From the NCBI RefSeq assembly GCF_004022705.2, contig NZ_RZOY02000012.1:166158-230157 (forward strand): a DNA stretch of 64,000 bases. The letters are read 5' to 3'. A program made the position numbers and the translations under genes. Shown here piece after piece: positions 18,922 to 27,009 of this stretch. The notes below the pieces were generated by a model. It did not search any database, had not been told where the DNA came from, and worked only from the letters and a program-made list of their open reading frames with translations. This stretch comes from Mesorhizobium sp. M2D.F.Ca.ET.226.01.1.1 (GTDB taxonomy: Bacteria > Pseudomonadota > Alphaproteobacteria > Rhizobiales > Rhizobiaceae). Each line of letters begins with the position of its first letter. Positions within the stretch are counted from its first letter, which is position 1.

Positions 18922-19878
18922 TTACCAGCCGGGCATGATCTGGTTTGCCTTGACCCGCTTCATCTTGGCGAAGGCGAGCGCGGCGAAGTCGAAGCTTCCC
19001 GCCTCTTCGCTGATCGGCACGGAAATGTTGTCGAGGCTTTCGGCGATGTGACGGGCCAGAGCGTCGACGATCTCCGGCTGCGAGGTCTGGCCGCGCATGA
19101 TGCCGATGCGGCAGTCCGGCAACTGGCCGAAGCCGTCGGCCTCGCCAAGCACGCGCATGCCGGGCCGGAGCGCGCATTCCGGCAGCACCGAGATGGCGAG
19201 GCCTGACAGCACGGCTGCGGTGATGACAGTGGCCGAGAAGCTGGAGAACAGCACGCGATATTCGCGGCTCTGCCGGTCGAGCACGTCGACTGCGGCGCGC
19301 CGCCAGATGCAGTTCGGCCGGCCGAAAGCCATCGGCAGGATTTCCTGTTCATGCGTGGCGTGGTTGGCCGAGGTCACCCATAAAAGCGGCTCGCGCCGCA
19401 CGACCTCCGACTGGCCGCGCGTGTCGTTATGCGTCACCAGCGCCAGGTCGAGATTGCCGCGCTTGATGTGCTCGACCAGCCCCGGTGTCGGCTCGCAGAC
19501 CACGGTTAGCTCGACACGCGGGTTGGAGCGCGAGAAGCGCGCCATGATCTCGGGCAGGAAGCGGTCGGCATAGTCGTCCGGCGTGCCGATGCGAATCGTG
19601 CCTTCCAGGCGCTGGTCGTCGAAGGCGGCCAAGGTCTCGCGGTTCAGGTAGATCAGCCGCCGTGCGTAGGACAGCAGCCTGTCGCCTTCCTCGGTCAGCT
19701 TGTTGGTGCGGCCGTCCTTTTCGAACAGGGGCTTGCCGATCCGCTCCTCCAGCCGCCGCATTTGCATCGACACCGCCGACTGTGTTCGGTGCACCTCTTC
19801 GGCCGCACGGGTGAAGCTGCCGGTGTCGGCGATCGAGATGAAGGTTTGCAACTGATCGAGGTCAAGCGGCGCTTTCAT
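18922..19878 (-). CDS. LysR family transcriptional regulator
   Basis: This 318-residue regulator has an N-terminal winged helix (LDLDQLQTFISIADTGSFTRAAEEVHRTQSAVSMQMRRLEE split over residues 5-46) and a LysR substrate-binding domain starting near residue 95 (GTIRIGTPDDYADRF). The sequence around ILPMAFGRPNCIWRR and AISVLPECALRPGMR resembles the LrhA/HexA-type branch. It is transcribed away from the DUF1127 gene across a 182-base region that holds a 13-base palindrome. The effector is unknown. Confidence 0.9.
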   Translation of the reverse strand: MKAPLDLDQLQTFISIADTGSFTRAAEEVHRTQSAVSMQMRRLEERIGKPLFEKDGRTNKLTEEGDRLLSYARRLIYLNRETLAAFDDQRLEGTIRIGTPDDYADRFLPEIMARFSRSNPRVELTVVCEPTPGLVEHIKRGNLDLALVTHNDTRGQSEVVRREPLLWVTSANHATHEQEILPMAFGRPNCIWRRAAVDVLDRQSREYRVLFSSFSATVITAAVLSGLAISVLPECALRPGMRVLGEADGFGQLPDCRIGIMRGQTSQPEIVDALARHIAESLDNISVPISEEAGSFDFAALAFAKMKRVKANQIMPGW

Positions 19879-19946
19879 CGGTCCAACCTATCATTGATGT
19901 TGATGCCAAAGATTAAAAACATTCGTTGGATTAATCAATCGTACGA

Positions 19947-19959
19947 TGGCAAATTGCCA
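19947..19959. promoter_or_regulatory. Palindrome in the lysR/DUF1127 divergent promoter
   Basis: TGGCAAATTGCCA is a perfect dyad centred on one base, 68 bases before the lysR start and 102 bases before the DUF1127 start. It fits the T-N11-A pattern of LysR sites. The region around it is AT-rich compared with the flanking genes. Confidence 0.4.
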
Positions 19960-20060
19960 CTGTCCACATGAGAACATGTGAATGGAAACCGGAACGGCGC
20001 TTCTCCCAAGGCGCCGATTGGCTGGTTTCGTCCGCTCGACTCCTGAAAGGAGAGACTGAA

Positions 20061-20351
20061 ATGACCACGATTGAATTCGCCTCCGAGACACCGCGCATCA
20101 CTACGCGTCCGGCCGTTGCGACGCTTGTGGTCAATGCCATCGCCAACAGCTACCGAGCCTGGAAAAACCGTCGCGCCTTCTATCGCCTGGGCGAGATGAC
20201 GGACGCCGAGCTTGCCGATATCGGCCTGACGCGCGCCGACCTTCACGTTGCCGTCGCCGTGCCCTTCGGCCGAGATCCGACGGTGAAGCTGCGCGCCATC
20301 GCCAGCGAGCGCGCCGACACGATCGAGGACCTTGCTCGCCAGGTAGGCTGA
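20061..20351 (+). CDS. DUF1127 domain small protein
   Basis: This 96-residue protein carries the Arg/aromatic DUF1127 core SYRAWKNRRAFYRLGEMTDAELADIGLTRADL (in pieces, residues 30-62), with a 15-30-residue leader before it and a short charged tail. Small DUF1127 proteins in Alphaproteobacteria bind RNA or affect RNA turnover and stress responses (for example CcaF1 of Rhodobacter). ATG 20061 follows GAAAGGAGAG, a strong ribosome-binding site; the longer frame upstream has none. A hairpin-rich RNA with an anti-SD motif follows the stop codon, the same arrangement as ccaF1 with its CcsR RNAs. Confidence 0.88.
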   Translation: MTTIEFASETPRITTRPAVATLVVNAIANSYRAWKNRRAFYRLGEMTDAELADIGLTRADLHVAVAVPFGRDPTVKLRAIASERADTIEDLARQVG

Positions 20352-20379
20352 GCGGGCGCGTTGCCCCTGGATTTCCGAT

Positions 20380-20508
20380 CGCGTTGAACCTTTTCACGGC
20401 TCGGCGCGACGAAGGTTCATGCAGGCTCCCACACTCCCTGCCGGTTCCCCGCCGGCCCGCCTGCACATTTGCCCGGTTCCTCCTCCAGGACCGGGCATTT
20501 TTCTTTTA
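20380..20508 (+). ncRNA. 3'-UTR-type small RNA with CCTCCTCC motif after DUF1127
   Basis: Three hairpins follow the DUF1127 stop. First, TGAACCTT/AAGGTTCA (20385-20392, 20412-20419). Second, TGCAGGC/GCCTGCA (20420-20426, 20459-20465), enclosing GCCGG/CCGGC (20440-20444, 20452-20456). Third, a terminator TGCCCGG/CCGGGCA (20470-20476, 20491-20497) with TTTTTCTTTT after it and TCCTCCTCC (20478-20486) in its apex. The anti-SD apex and DUF1127 neighbour match the cuckoo RNA arrangement, so this is probably a processed 3' fragment. Confidence 0.6.
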
Positions 20509-20543
20509 GTTCGTCATTTTAGGGCGGAGCAAGGACCGAAGCG

Positions 20544-20670
20544 ACGCGCGCAGACCCTAGAATCCATGCCGTGACGTTGACGTGCTGCAACTGTTCAGAA
20601 TTCTGCTCCGCCGCGCTCTTCGGCGGAGGTCGCGGAATGGATCCTTGGGTCTGCGCTCCGCTTCGCGTCG
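20544..20670. repeat. Inverted intergenic repeat element
   Basis: GCAGACCC-led sequence (20550-20569) is mirrored by GGATCC..GGGTCTGC (20640-20654), enclosing the hairpin CTCCGCCG/CGGCGGAG (20606-20613, 20621-20628). This looks like a mobile or mosaic repeat filling the space before the DUF937 gene. Confidence 0.5.
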
Positions 20671-20709
20671 CTCCGCCCGTGGATGACGACCTCGCCGTCG
20701 GCGTGATAC

Positions 20710-21714
20710 CTACCGCCGGTCCATGTCGCGCTTGAACTGATCGAAGATCGTCCCGACGGTCTTTTCATATTCGTCGCGCTGCTGCGCGCCGGTCTCGAAC
20801 ATCTTGCCGAAGATGTCGTCGAACGGGTTTCGCGGCCGGCCGCTCGGGTTGGTCTGCGGCTGTTGCGGGGCGCTCTGCTGCGGCTGGCGCTGTTGCGGCT
20901 GCGGCGCCGGCTGTCCGCCGGGCAGGCCGAACCCGCCGCCGCCCTGGCGCAGCATTTCCTCGAAGATTTTGCCGAGCGGATTGTCGCCATAGGGGCTCTG
21001 CGTCTGCGGCGGCTGAGTCTGTTGCGGCGCGCTGCCGCCGAACATGTCTTGCAGCACCTTGCCGAGCGGGTTCTCGCCATAGGGATTGGGCGTCTGCTGG
21101 GGTTGGCTCTGCTGCTGCGGCGCACCGCCGCCGAACATGTCCTGCAGCACTTTGCCGAGCGGATTCTCGCCATAGGGATTGGGCGCCGGTTGCGGCGCCG
21201 GCGCCACGCCGCTTTGCCGCATCATCTGCTCGATGATCTCGCCGAGCGGATTGCCGCTGCCGCCGAAGGCCTGCATCTGCCCCCCAGTCAATTGATTGTT
21301 GGTCTGCTTGAACAGTCCGCCCATCATCATCGAGGCCATGGCCGGCAGCATCTGTTGCAGCACTTGCTGGCTCAATCCCGTCGCCTGCGCGGCTTGAGCG
21401 GCCACGGCGCGCGACAGATCCTTCGAGCCGAACAGATGACCCAAGATGCCGTTGCCCTCATCGATGCCTTGCGGCGAGAAGGCTCTGGTCGCGTCCTCGA
21501 AATATTTGGCGTGTTGGCCGCTCGCCATCGCCGTCATGAAGGCGCCCATCCCGTAAGGATCGGCTGTGTTGCGTTGCAACCCTTGCGAGAAGGCGGGCAG
21601 CAGCGCCTGGACCGCGGCCTGCGCCTGCTGCATCGAAAGCCCGTATTGCTGCGCCAGCGCCTGCATGCCGGCGCCGTTCTGGGCCTGGGTGAAAATATCG
21701 AACAGGGAAGGCAT
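20710..21714 (-). CDS. DUF937 domain protein with tandem Pro/Gln-rich repeats
   Basis: In this 334-residue protein, residues 1-165 form a DUF937-like helical domain (MPSLFDIFTQAQNGAGMQALAQQYG, then LLPAFSQGL and FGSKDLSRAVAAQAAQATGLS). The C-terminal half repeats a unit of the form NPYGENPLGKVLQDMFGG four to five times, separated by Gln/Pro linkers. The last copies diverge (NPLGKIFEEML, NPFDDIFGKMF). Each unit looks like a short amphipathic helix, so the tail may be a multivalent binding region. ATG 21714 follows GGAGGAGACCTC. The function is unknown. Confidence 0.78.
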   Translation of the reverse strand: MPSLFDIFTQAQNGAGMQALAQQYGLSMQQAQAAVQALLPAFSQGLQRNTADPYGMGAFMTAMASGQHAKYFEDATRAFSPQGIDEGNGILGHLFGSKDLSRAVAAQAAQATGLSQQVLQQMLPAMASMMMGGLFKQTNNQLTGGQMQAFGGSGNPLGEIIEQMMRQSGVAPAPQPAPNPYGENPLGKVLQDMFGGGAPQQQSQPQQTPNPYGENPLGKVLQDMFGGSAPQQTQPPQTQSPYGDNPLGKIFEEMLRQGGGGFGLPGGQPAPQPQQRQPQQSAPQQPQTNPSGRPRNPFDDIFGKMFETGAQQRDEYEKTVGTIFDQFKRDMDRR

Positions 21715-21815
21715 GAGGTCTCCTCCGGCAGTGTCCTCGCCGGAAAAGACTAGTTCGTTTCGATCACTGATTGAAGCGGCTTTTACCAACCAACCGCGTA
21801 GCGGGTACCCGACGG

Positions 21816-23189
21816 TTAATAGGCATATTCCATGAACACAGGCTCGATCGAGCCGCCCCAGCGCGTATGGTAGGCCGACAGCATCTCCTCGGCGCTGGTG
21901 GTGCCGCGCGCCACGACCTCGTCAAGCGTGTTGAGGAATGAGGTCTCGTCATAGCCGTCGCGGTTCTTCTTGCCGCGGTTCTTCAGGCCCGTGCGCGCGA
22001 TCGCCAGCACGTCGCGGGCGACGTCGCGCAAAGTGGCGTTGCGGAACGGGGCCGCAATGCCTTGCTCCGGCACGGCGTTGCGCATCGCCAGCGCTTCTTC
22101 GTAGGTCCAACTGGCAGTCAGCGCCTCGGCGGCGTCCAACGCCTGCTCGTCGTACAGCAGCCCGACCCAGAAGGCGGGCAGGGCACAGATGCGCCGCCAC
22201 GGCCCGCCATCGGCGCCGCGCATCTCGAGGAAGCGCTTCAGCCGCACGTCGGGGAACAGGGTCGAGAGGTGGTTCGCCCAGTCGCCCATCTCCGGCAGCC
22301 CGTCGGGAATCTCGTTGCGCGCGGCGCCCGCCATGAACTCACGGAAGGTGTAGCGCGTCATGTCGTGATACTGGCCGTCGCGGATGACGAAATACATCGG
22401 CACGTCGAGCGCCCATTCGACATAGTCGGCGAAGCCGAAATCGGGCGAGAAGCAGAATTCGAGCATGCCGGAGCGCTGGTTGTCGGTGTCGCGCCAGATG
22501 TCGCCGCGCCAGCTCTGCAGCCCGTTCGGGCGGCTTTCGGTGAAGGGCGAGTTGGCGAACAGCGCCGTGGACAGCGGCTGCAGCTTCAGCGACACCTGCA
22601 TCTTGCGGCGCATGTCGGCTTCGCTCTCGAAGTCGAGATTCACCTGGATCGTGCAAGTGCGATACATCATGTCGAGGCCCTTGGTGCCGACCTTGGGCAT
22701 GTAGCGGGTCATGATCTCGTAGCGCGACTTCGGCATTTTCGGCGTGTCGGCCAGCGACCATTTCGGGCTGCCGCCAAGACCGAGGAAGCGGATGCCCAGC
22801 GGCTCGGCGATCTCGCGCACCTGCGCCAGATGCGCGTTGCCCTCGCGGCAGGTCTGATGGATCGACTCCAGCGGCGCGCCGGAAAGCTCGAACTGGCCGC
22901 CCGGCTCCAGCGAGATCGCGCCCTGACCGGTCGGCTCGACAAGGCCGATGATGCGCCCGGCATCCATGATCGGATCCCAGCCGAGCTTTTCCTGCATGCC
23001 TTCGAGAATGGCGCGGATGCCGCGCTCGCCGCCATAGGGCACCGGCGCGTTGCCGTCGACATAGAAGGGGAATTTCTCGTGCTCGGTGCCGATGCGCCAT
23101 TTCTCGCGCGGCTTGTTGCCGGCCGCCAGATAGCCGACCAGTTCGTCGATGCCTTCGATGGGCTGGGTATCGGTCGTGTCGCGCGCCAT
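21816..23189 (-). CDS. gshA: Glutamate-cysteine ligase
   Basis: This 457-residue enzyme makes gamma-glutamylcysteine from glutamate, cysteine and ATP, the first step of glutathione synthesis. It belongs to the plant/alphaproteobacterial class: IGTEHEKFPFYVDGNAPVPYGGERGIRAIL near the N-terminus (in pieces), QGAISLEPGGQFELSGAPL, and YMPKVGTKGLDMMYRTCTIQVNLDF. Glutathione is needed for rhizobial stress tolerance and nodulation. The gene lies between DUF937 and rsmE, all on the minus strand, but the 204-base gap before it suggests its own promoter. Confidence 0.95.
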   Translation of the reverse strand: MARDTTDTQPIEGIDELVGYLAAGNKPREKWRIGTEHEKFPFYVDGNAPVPYGGERGIRAILEGMQEKLGWDPIMDAGRIIGLVEPTGQGAISLEPGGQFELSGAPLESIHQTCREGNAHLAQVREIAEPLGIRFLGLGGSPKWSLADTPKMPKSRYEIMTRYMPKVGTKGLDMMYRTCTIQVNLDFESEADMRRKMQVSLKLQPLSTALFANSPFTESRPNGLQSWRGDIWRDTDNQRSGMLEFCFSPDFGFADYVEWALDVPMYFVIRDGQYHDMTRYTFREFMAGAARNEIPDGLPEMGDWANHLSTLFPDVRLKRFLEMRGADGGPWRRICALPAFWVGLLYDEQALDAAEALTASWTYEEALAMRNAVPEQGIAAPFRNATLRDVARDVLAIARTGLKNRGKKNRDGYDETSFLNTLDEVVARGTTSAEEMLSAYHTRWGGSIEPVFMEYAY

Positions 23190-23393
23190 GAGGCCCCTCC
23201 GAGCGCTTTGCCCGGGAAATCGGCATCGACTTCCGTCAGGCGTCTTGCACAGTTCCTAAGTGTTACAGCGCCCTTCGCGCGTCGAAAAGGAGGCGTGGTG
23301 CTGCAGAGGCCGGACGGCCGCCGGCGCTAGATGGACGAAATGTCAGGAGCCGATCAAGCAAAAAATCCTGAGCCAGGCCTCAAGAGGATTTGA

Positions 23394-24128
23394 TCACCAA
23401 TCGCCGATCGTCGCCTGGATCGCGGCAAGTGCGGCCACCGCCGCCGTGTCGGCGCGCAGGATGCGTGGCCCAAGCGGGATGGCGGTGACGAAAGGCAGCG
23501 CCCGCAGCATCCTGCGCTCGTCGTCGGAAAATCCACCTTCCGGCCCGACCAGAAGGGCCAACCTCTTTTCCTTGATCGCCTGCAAGGCCGGCAGCGGATT
23601 GTTGGTCGAGGCGTCCTCGTCGCAGAAGATCAGCCGCCGCTCCTTGTCCCAACTGCCGAGCAGCCGTTCGAGCTTCTCGGTCTCGCGCACCTCCGGCACG
23701 GCCAGTATGCCGCATTGCTCGGCTGCTTCGACGACATTGGCGCGCAACCGCTCGATGCCGGACTTTGCCACTTGCGTGTGCTGGGTGATGACGGGCTGCA
23801 GCACACCGGCGCCCATCTCGACTGCCTTTTGTACAAGGTAATCGAGCCGGCCCTGCTTCAGCGGCGCGAAGCAATAAACGAGATCGGGCAGCGGCGGCTG
23901 CGGTCGCTGCAGTTCCAGCACTTTCAGCCGGACCGCCTTCTTGGACTTGGCGGCGATCGAAGCCGACCATTCACCATCGCGGCCGTTGAACAAAAGAACC
24001 TCGGCGCCCTCGCCGAGCCGCAGCACATGCGCGAGATAATGGCTTTGCTGTCGTCCGGCATCGAATTCGAGGCCTGGCCCGAGATCGTCCGGCACGAACA
24101 GCCGCTGCATTTTGTAATTGGCGCGCAT
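23394..24128 (-). CDS. rsmE: 16S rRNA (uracil-1498-N3)-methyltransferase
   Basis: This 244-residue SPOUT methyltransferase methylates U1498 of 16S rRNA. The N-terminal PUA-like domain starts MRANYKMQRLFVPDDL. The SPOUT knot holds LALLVGPEGGFSDDE near residue 195 and LGPRILRADTAAVAALAAIQ at the C-terminus, both family signatures. ATG 24128 was chosen because homologues begin here; the frame extends 87 bases further without support. It follows the cysteine-motif gene on the same strand by 31 bases. Confidence 0.93.
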   Translation of the reverse strand: MRANYKMQRLFVPDDLGPGLEFDAGRQQSHYLAHVLRLGEGAEVLLFNGRDGEWSASIAAKSKKAVRLKVLELQRPQPPLPDLVYCFAPLKQGRLDYLVQKAVEMGAGVLQPVITQHTQVAKSGIERLRANVVEAAEQCGILAVPEVRETEKLERLLGSWDKERRLIFCDEDASTNNPLPALQAIKEKRLALLVGPEGGFSDDERRMLRALPFVTAIPLGPRILRADTAAVAALAAIQATIGDW

Positions 24129-24159
24129 GGCCGACCAATGGGCGAGGCGATGGGCATCG

Positions 24160-24822
24160 TCAAGTATCGGCGGTCGGATGCCAGACCGGCGCGAAGCCTT
24201 GCCGCAATACCGCAACGGTGGTCGCCGGCGTCAGCAAGCGCAGCGGTCGGTCGGCGAAGCGATCGAAGGCAATTGGGCCGGCGTAGCCCGCGAACGACCA
24301 TTGGCGTGCCGTACCGGAACGCAGCGCATAGGCGGCGTCGCCGTGCGCGATCATCGTCCCATCGGGCAAGTCGCCAAGCTCGGATATGGTAACCGCAGGC
24401 GGCAGTCCGCCTGAGGCCAACCGCTCCTTGTGCAGCCGCTTGTCGACCATCGGCGCGCGCGGTTCTCCAATGCCGAACGCTTCGCCGAACCGGGATACAA
24501 AATCGGTCGCCTGTTTACGCCGACAGAAAAAGCAGGGCCGGTGGCCGGCGGCCAAAGCCGTCACCTCGTCGAGGAAGAACAGCTCGGTCCAGCCGGCCTT
24601 TCCGCCCATTTGATCAGCGCCTTGTCGGTTGCGGCCCATCGGCTCGCGCCGCACGTTGCGGAACTGGCAGACGCAGATGATCCAGGCGGGCAAGGCCCAG
24701 CGCTTCTTCAACAGCGTTTTCGTTTCAGGGTCGTGGATGATGCCGCGATTGCCGGTGAACAGGCCGCGTTCGGGCACCGCGTGTATGGCGCCGAAGGGGT
24801 CGACCCGGTTCTGCAGTGGCAT
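24160..24822 (-). CDS. Conserved hypothetical protein with Ada-like Cys motif
   Basis: This 220-residue protein has no family name I can assign with confidence. It starts MPLQNRVDPFGAIHAVPERGLFTGNRG (split), and a similar opening is familiar from other rhizobial hypothetical proteins. Cysteines occur as CVCQF near residues 50-54 and as AAGHRPCFFCRR near 100. The latter resembles the AAGFRPCKRCRP zinc motif of Ada-type alkylation repair proteins. The preceding segment FFLDEVTALAAG also matches the FF..EAL.AG helix of that domain. A metal-binding or DNA-damage role is therefore possible but unproven. The start at 24822 was chosen over 24867 because conservation seems to begin there. Confidence 0.7.
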   Translation of the reverse strand: MPLQNRVDPFGAIHAVPERGLFTGNRGIIHDPETKTLLKKRWALPAWIICVCQFRNVRREPMGRNRQGADQMGGKAGWTELFFLDEVTALAAGHRPCFFCRRKQATDFVSRFGEAFGIGEPRAPMVDKRLHKERLASGGLPPAVTISELGDLPDGTMIAHGDAAYALRSGTARQWSFAGYAGPIAFDRFADRPLRLLTPATTVAVLRQGFAPVWHPTADT

Positions 24823-24908
24823 AGTTTTCTCTCTCGATCCGCATCTTGGCTGAAATATCGGCTGCATGATATCGCTCGCCCCAGCGTTTTCATGTCAGCA
24901 GGTTTTCG

Positions 24909-25607
24909 ATGCGGGTTTTGGTCGTCCAGAATTTCGACAATGAGGGCCTTGGCCAGATCGGCGCCGCGCTCGAAGAAGCCGGTGCCGACATCGATCTGCG
25001 CAAGCCCTATGACGGCGAAACGCTGCCGCGGGACAGTAGCGAGCATGACGCGATCGTCGTGTTGGGCGGCGCTCAGAACGCGCTCGACGACGAGATCTGT
25101 CCCTATTTTCCCGCGTTGCTCGATCTCACGCGCGATTTCACCGACAAGAACCGCTCGGTGCTCGGCATCTGCCTCGGCAGCCAGCTTCTGGCGCGCGCCT
25201 TCGGCGGCACGAACCAGATCGGCGGCGCCACTGAGTTCGGCTGGCACAAAGTGTCACTGACGCCGGACGCGAAGTCGGACGCGGTGCTGGGCGGCTTGCC
25301 CGAAAGCTTCCCCATTTTCGAATGGCATGACGACACGTTCGGCCTGCCGGAAAACGCCGTGCGGCTGGCCGGCAGCGCGGTCGCCGAAAACCAGGCTTTT
25401 CGCCTCGGCCGCGCCGCCTATGGCTTCCAGTTCCATTTCGAGGTGGATAGCCCGATGGCGCGCGATTGGAGCACCTGCTTCGCATCGCTCATCGCTGAGC
25501 GCCATCCAGATTGGGCCGGCAAGCTCGATGACGAGATAGCCCGCAACGGGCCCGACGCCGACGCCGCCGGCCTGGCGATTGCCCGCGCCTGGGTGGCGAC
25601 GATCTGA
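24909..25607 (+). CDS. Type 1 glutamine amidotransferase
   Basis: This 232-residue stand-alone class I glutamine amidotransferase has the nucleophile Cys in LGICLGSQLLARAFGG near residue 95 and the catalytic His-x-Glu region at YGFQFHFEVD near 175. Such proteins resemble the GMP synthase glutaminase half but lack the synthetase domain. The substrate is unknown; the family includes gamma-glutamyl hydrolases of polyamine or glutathione breakdown. It is divergent from the cysteine-motif gene. Confidence 0.85.
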   Translation: MRVLVVQNFDNEGLGQIGAALEEAGADIDLRKPYDGETLPRDSSEHDAIVVLGGAQNALDDEICPYFPALLDLTRDFTDKNRSVLGICLGSQLLARAFGGTNQIGGATEFGWHKVSLTPDAKSDAVLGGLPESFPIFEWHDDTFGLPENAVRLAGSAVAENQAFRLGRAAYGFQFHFEVDSPMARDWSTCFASLIAERHPDWAGKLDDEIARNGPDADAAGLAIARAWVATI

Positions 25608-25724
25608 TCGTCGAACCCCTCATCGACCGCAGCGTGGCATAATTGGCACGCCTCACGGCTTCCGCCTGGGGACAACGTTCTTCACCCTTGGTTTGTGTCC
25701 GGCCGCTGCCCTAAGAGGGCGCGC

Positions 25725-25791
25725 TTTGTATCGCCGGTGCAACCGCCATGAACCTTTTGTGTGATCCAGCCGACACACCGGCGATACGAAA
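25725..25791. repeat. Long-loop inverted repeat
   Basis: GTATCGCCGGTG (25728-25739) is perfectly inverted as CACCGGCGATAC (25776-25787), with a 36-base loop, in the 285 bases between the amidotransferase and the small ORF. It could form a stem in RNA from either strand. I see nothing else in this stretch. Confidence 0.5.
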
Positions 25792-25892
25792 TCTGCTTAG
25801 AAGCGCGAAATCGTCGAAACATTGAGACGCATTTTATCGTTTCAACCCATTGGTAACCGCCTCGTGCCCAGATGCAGAAAGCTTAACCAGAG

Positions 25893-26033
25893 ATGACGTC
25901 CGTGAAAGCAGCTCTCCTGTCTTTTGTCATGCTGTCTGCCATCGTGCTCTGCGGCCTGGGCATTTATGCCGCCGACGCAGCGACCAATCATCGGGCCGTC
26001 GACGGCTACGGCGTGACGGCCTCGCTGAACTAG
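25893..26033 (+). CDS. Possible 46-residue membrane microprotein
   Basis: ATG 25893 to TAG 26031-26033 encodes a short protein with one hydrophobic helix (about residues 6-26, from KAALLSFVMLSAIVLCGLGI) and a polar tail ending VDGYGVTASLN. Most codons end in G or C, as in neighbouring genes, which supports real coding. The ribosome-binding site is weak. It could be a small inner-membrane protein or an exported peptide. Function unknown. Confidence 0.45.
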   Translation: MTSVKAALLSFVMLSAIVLCGLGIYAADAATNHRAVDGYGVTASLN

Positions 26034-26129
26034 GCCTCGACAAAAATCGCAAGCACTCCCGCGCCGGCACCGGGCTGAAGGCGTGTTGATATTCAGGTCA
26101 GGCTAGCCTCACCTGAATCTCAGCGCGCG

Positions 26130-26906
26130 TTAAAGCGCTTTGCCTTGCACGTCGATGATCTGCTTGTCGCCGCCATTGACGGCGAGTGCGCTGAGCGTTC
26201 CCGACTTCCAGGCGAGCGTGTCGACATTGACGCGGTTGGCCTTCACCTCGGCTTCCGGGACTGGCGTGTGCCCGTGCACGATCACCTTAGAAAAAAGCTC
26301 CTGGTGATCGTGGAAGGCATCGCGGATCCAGATCAGGTCCTGCAGGTTCTGATGGTCGAGCGGCACGCCCGGCCTTATCCCAGCATGGCAGAAGAAGAAA
26401 TCGCCGAAACTGACCGAGAAAGGCAGTGACCGCAGGAAGTAGACATGGCTGCGCGGCACCGCCTTCACCAGGGCCATGTGCCCTCGCGCGACGGCCTCCG
26501 CCTTGCCGAACCAATGCATGTCCCGTGTGAAATCCACGCCATAGGACTGCGCCGTCTGGACGCCGCCATAGTTCATGAAGAGGCCGTCCGGCTCGGCATT
26601 GGCGAGAAAATCGAGCATGCCGATGTCATGATTGCCGGCAAGTATGATGTTGCGCGGATCGCGTTTTTGCGCCTCGATCAGGAAATCGATGACGCTCTTC
26701 GAATCCGGTCCGCGGTCGACATAGTCGCCGAGATGGATGATGCGCCAGTCGGTGGCCGGCGCATATTCGAGCTCAGTCTCGATGCGCCGGTGCATGGCGG
26801 CAAGAAGGTCGTGGCGTCCATGCACGTCGCCAATGGCGTAGAGCCGCATGCCGTCAGGCCCGCGCGCGTCGAGATAGTGGATGCCGGTTTCGGTCAAGGC
26901 AGACAT
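26130..26906 (-). CDS. Metallophosphoesterase, serine/threonine phosphatase type
   Basis: This 258-residue calcineurin-like phosphatase has a complete metal site: GDVHGR near residue 28, GDYVDRGPDSK near 63, GNHD near 93, and histidines at VHGHTPV near 215. This layout is that of PrpA/PphA protein phosphatases and related ApaH-like enzymes, so the substrate may be phosphoprotein or a nucleotide. The start at 26906 gives MSALTETGIHYLDARGPDGMRLYAIGDVHGR (split). It stands alone between the microprotein and lldD. Confidence 0.88.
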   Translation of the reverse strand: MSALTETGIHYLDARGPDGMRLYAIGDVHGRHDLLAAMHRRIETELEYAPATDWRIIHLGDYVDRGPDSKSVIDFLIEAQKRDPRNIILAGNHDIGMLDFLANAEPDGLFMNYGGVQTAQSYGVDFTRDMHWFGKAEAVARGHMALVKAVPRSHVYFLRSLPFSVSFGDFFFCHAGIRPGVPLDHQNLQDLIWIRDAFHDHQELFSKVIVHGHTPVPEAEVKANRVNVDTLAWKSGTLSALAVNGGDKQIIDVQGKAL

Positions 26907-27009
26907 GTTCCCAGGAGAAGCCGGGGCAAACCTAGCGCCGATCGATGAACAACGCCCTAGCGAGGCAACCGATCCTTGCCATGTCGGCGTTGAAGTGCTT
27001 GCCGCGGCT

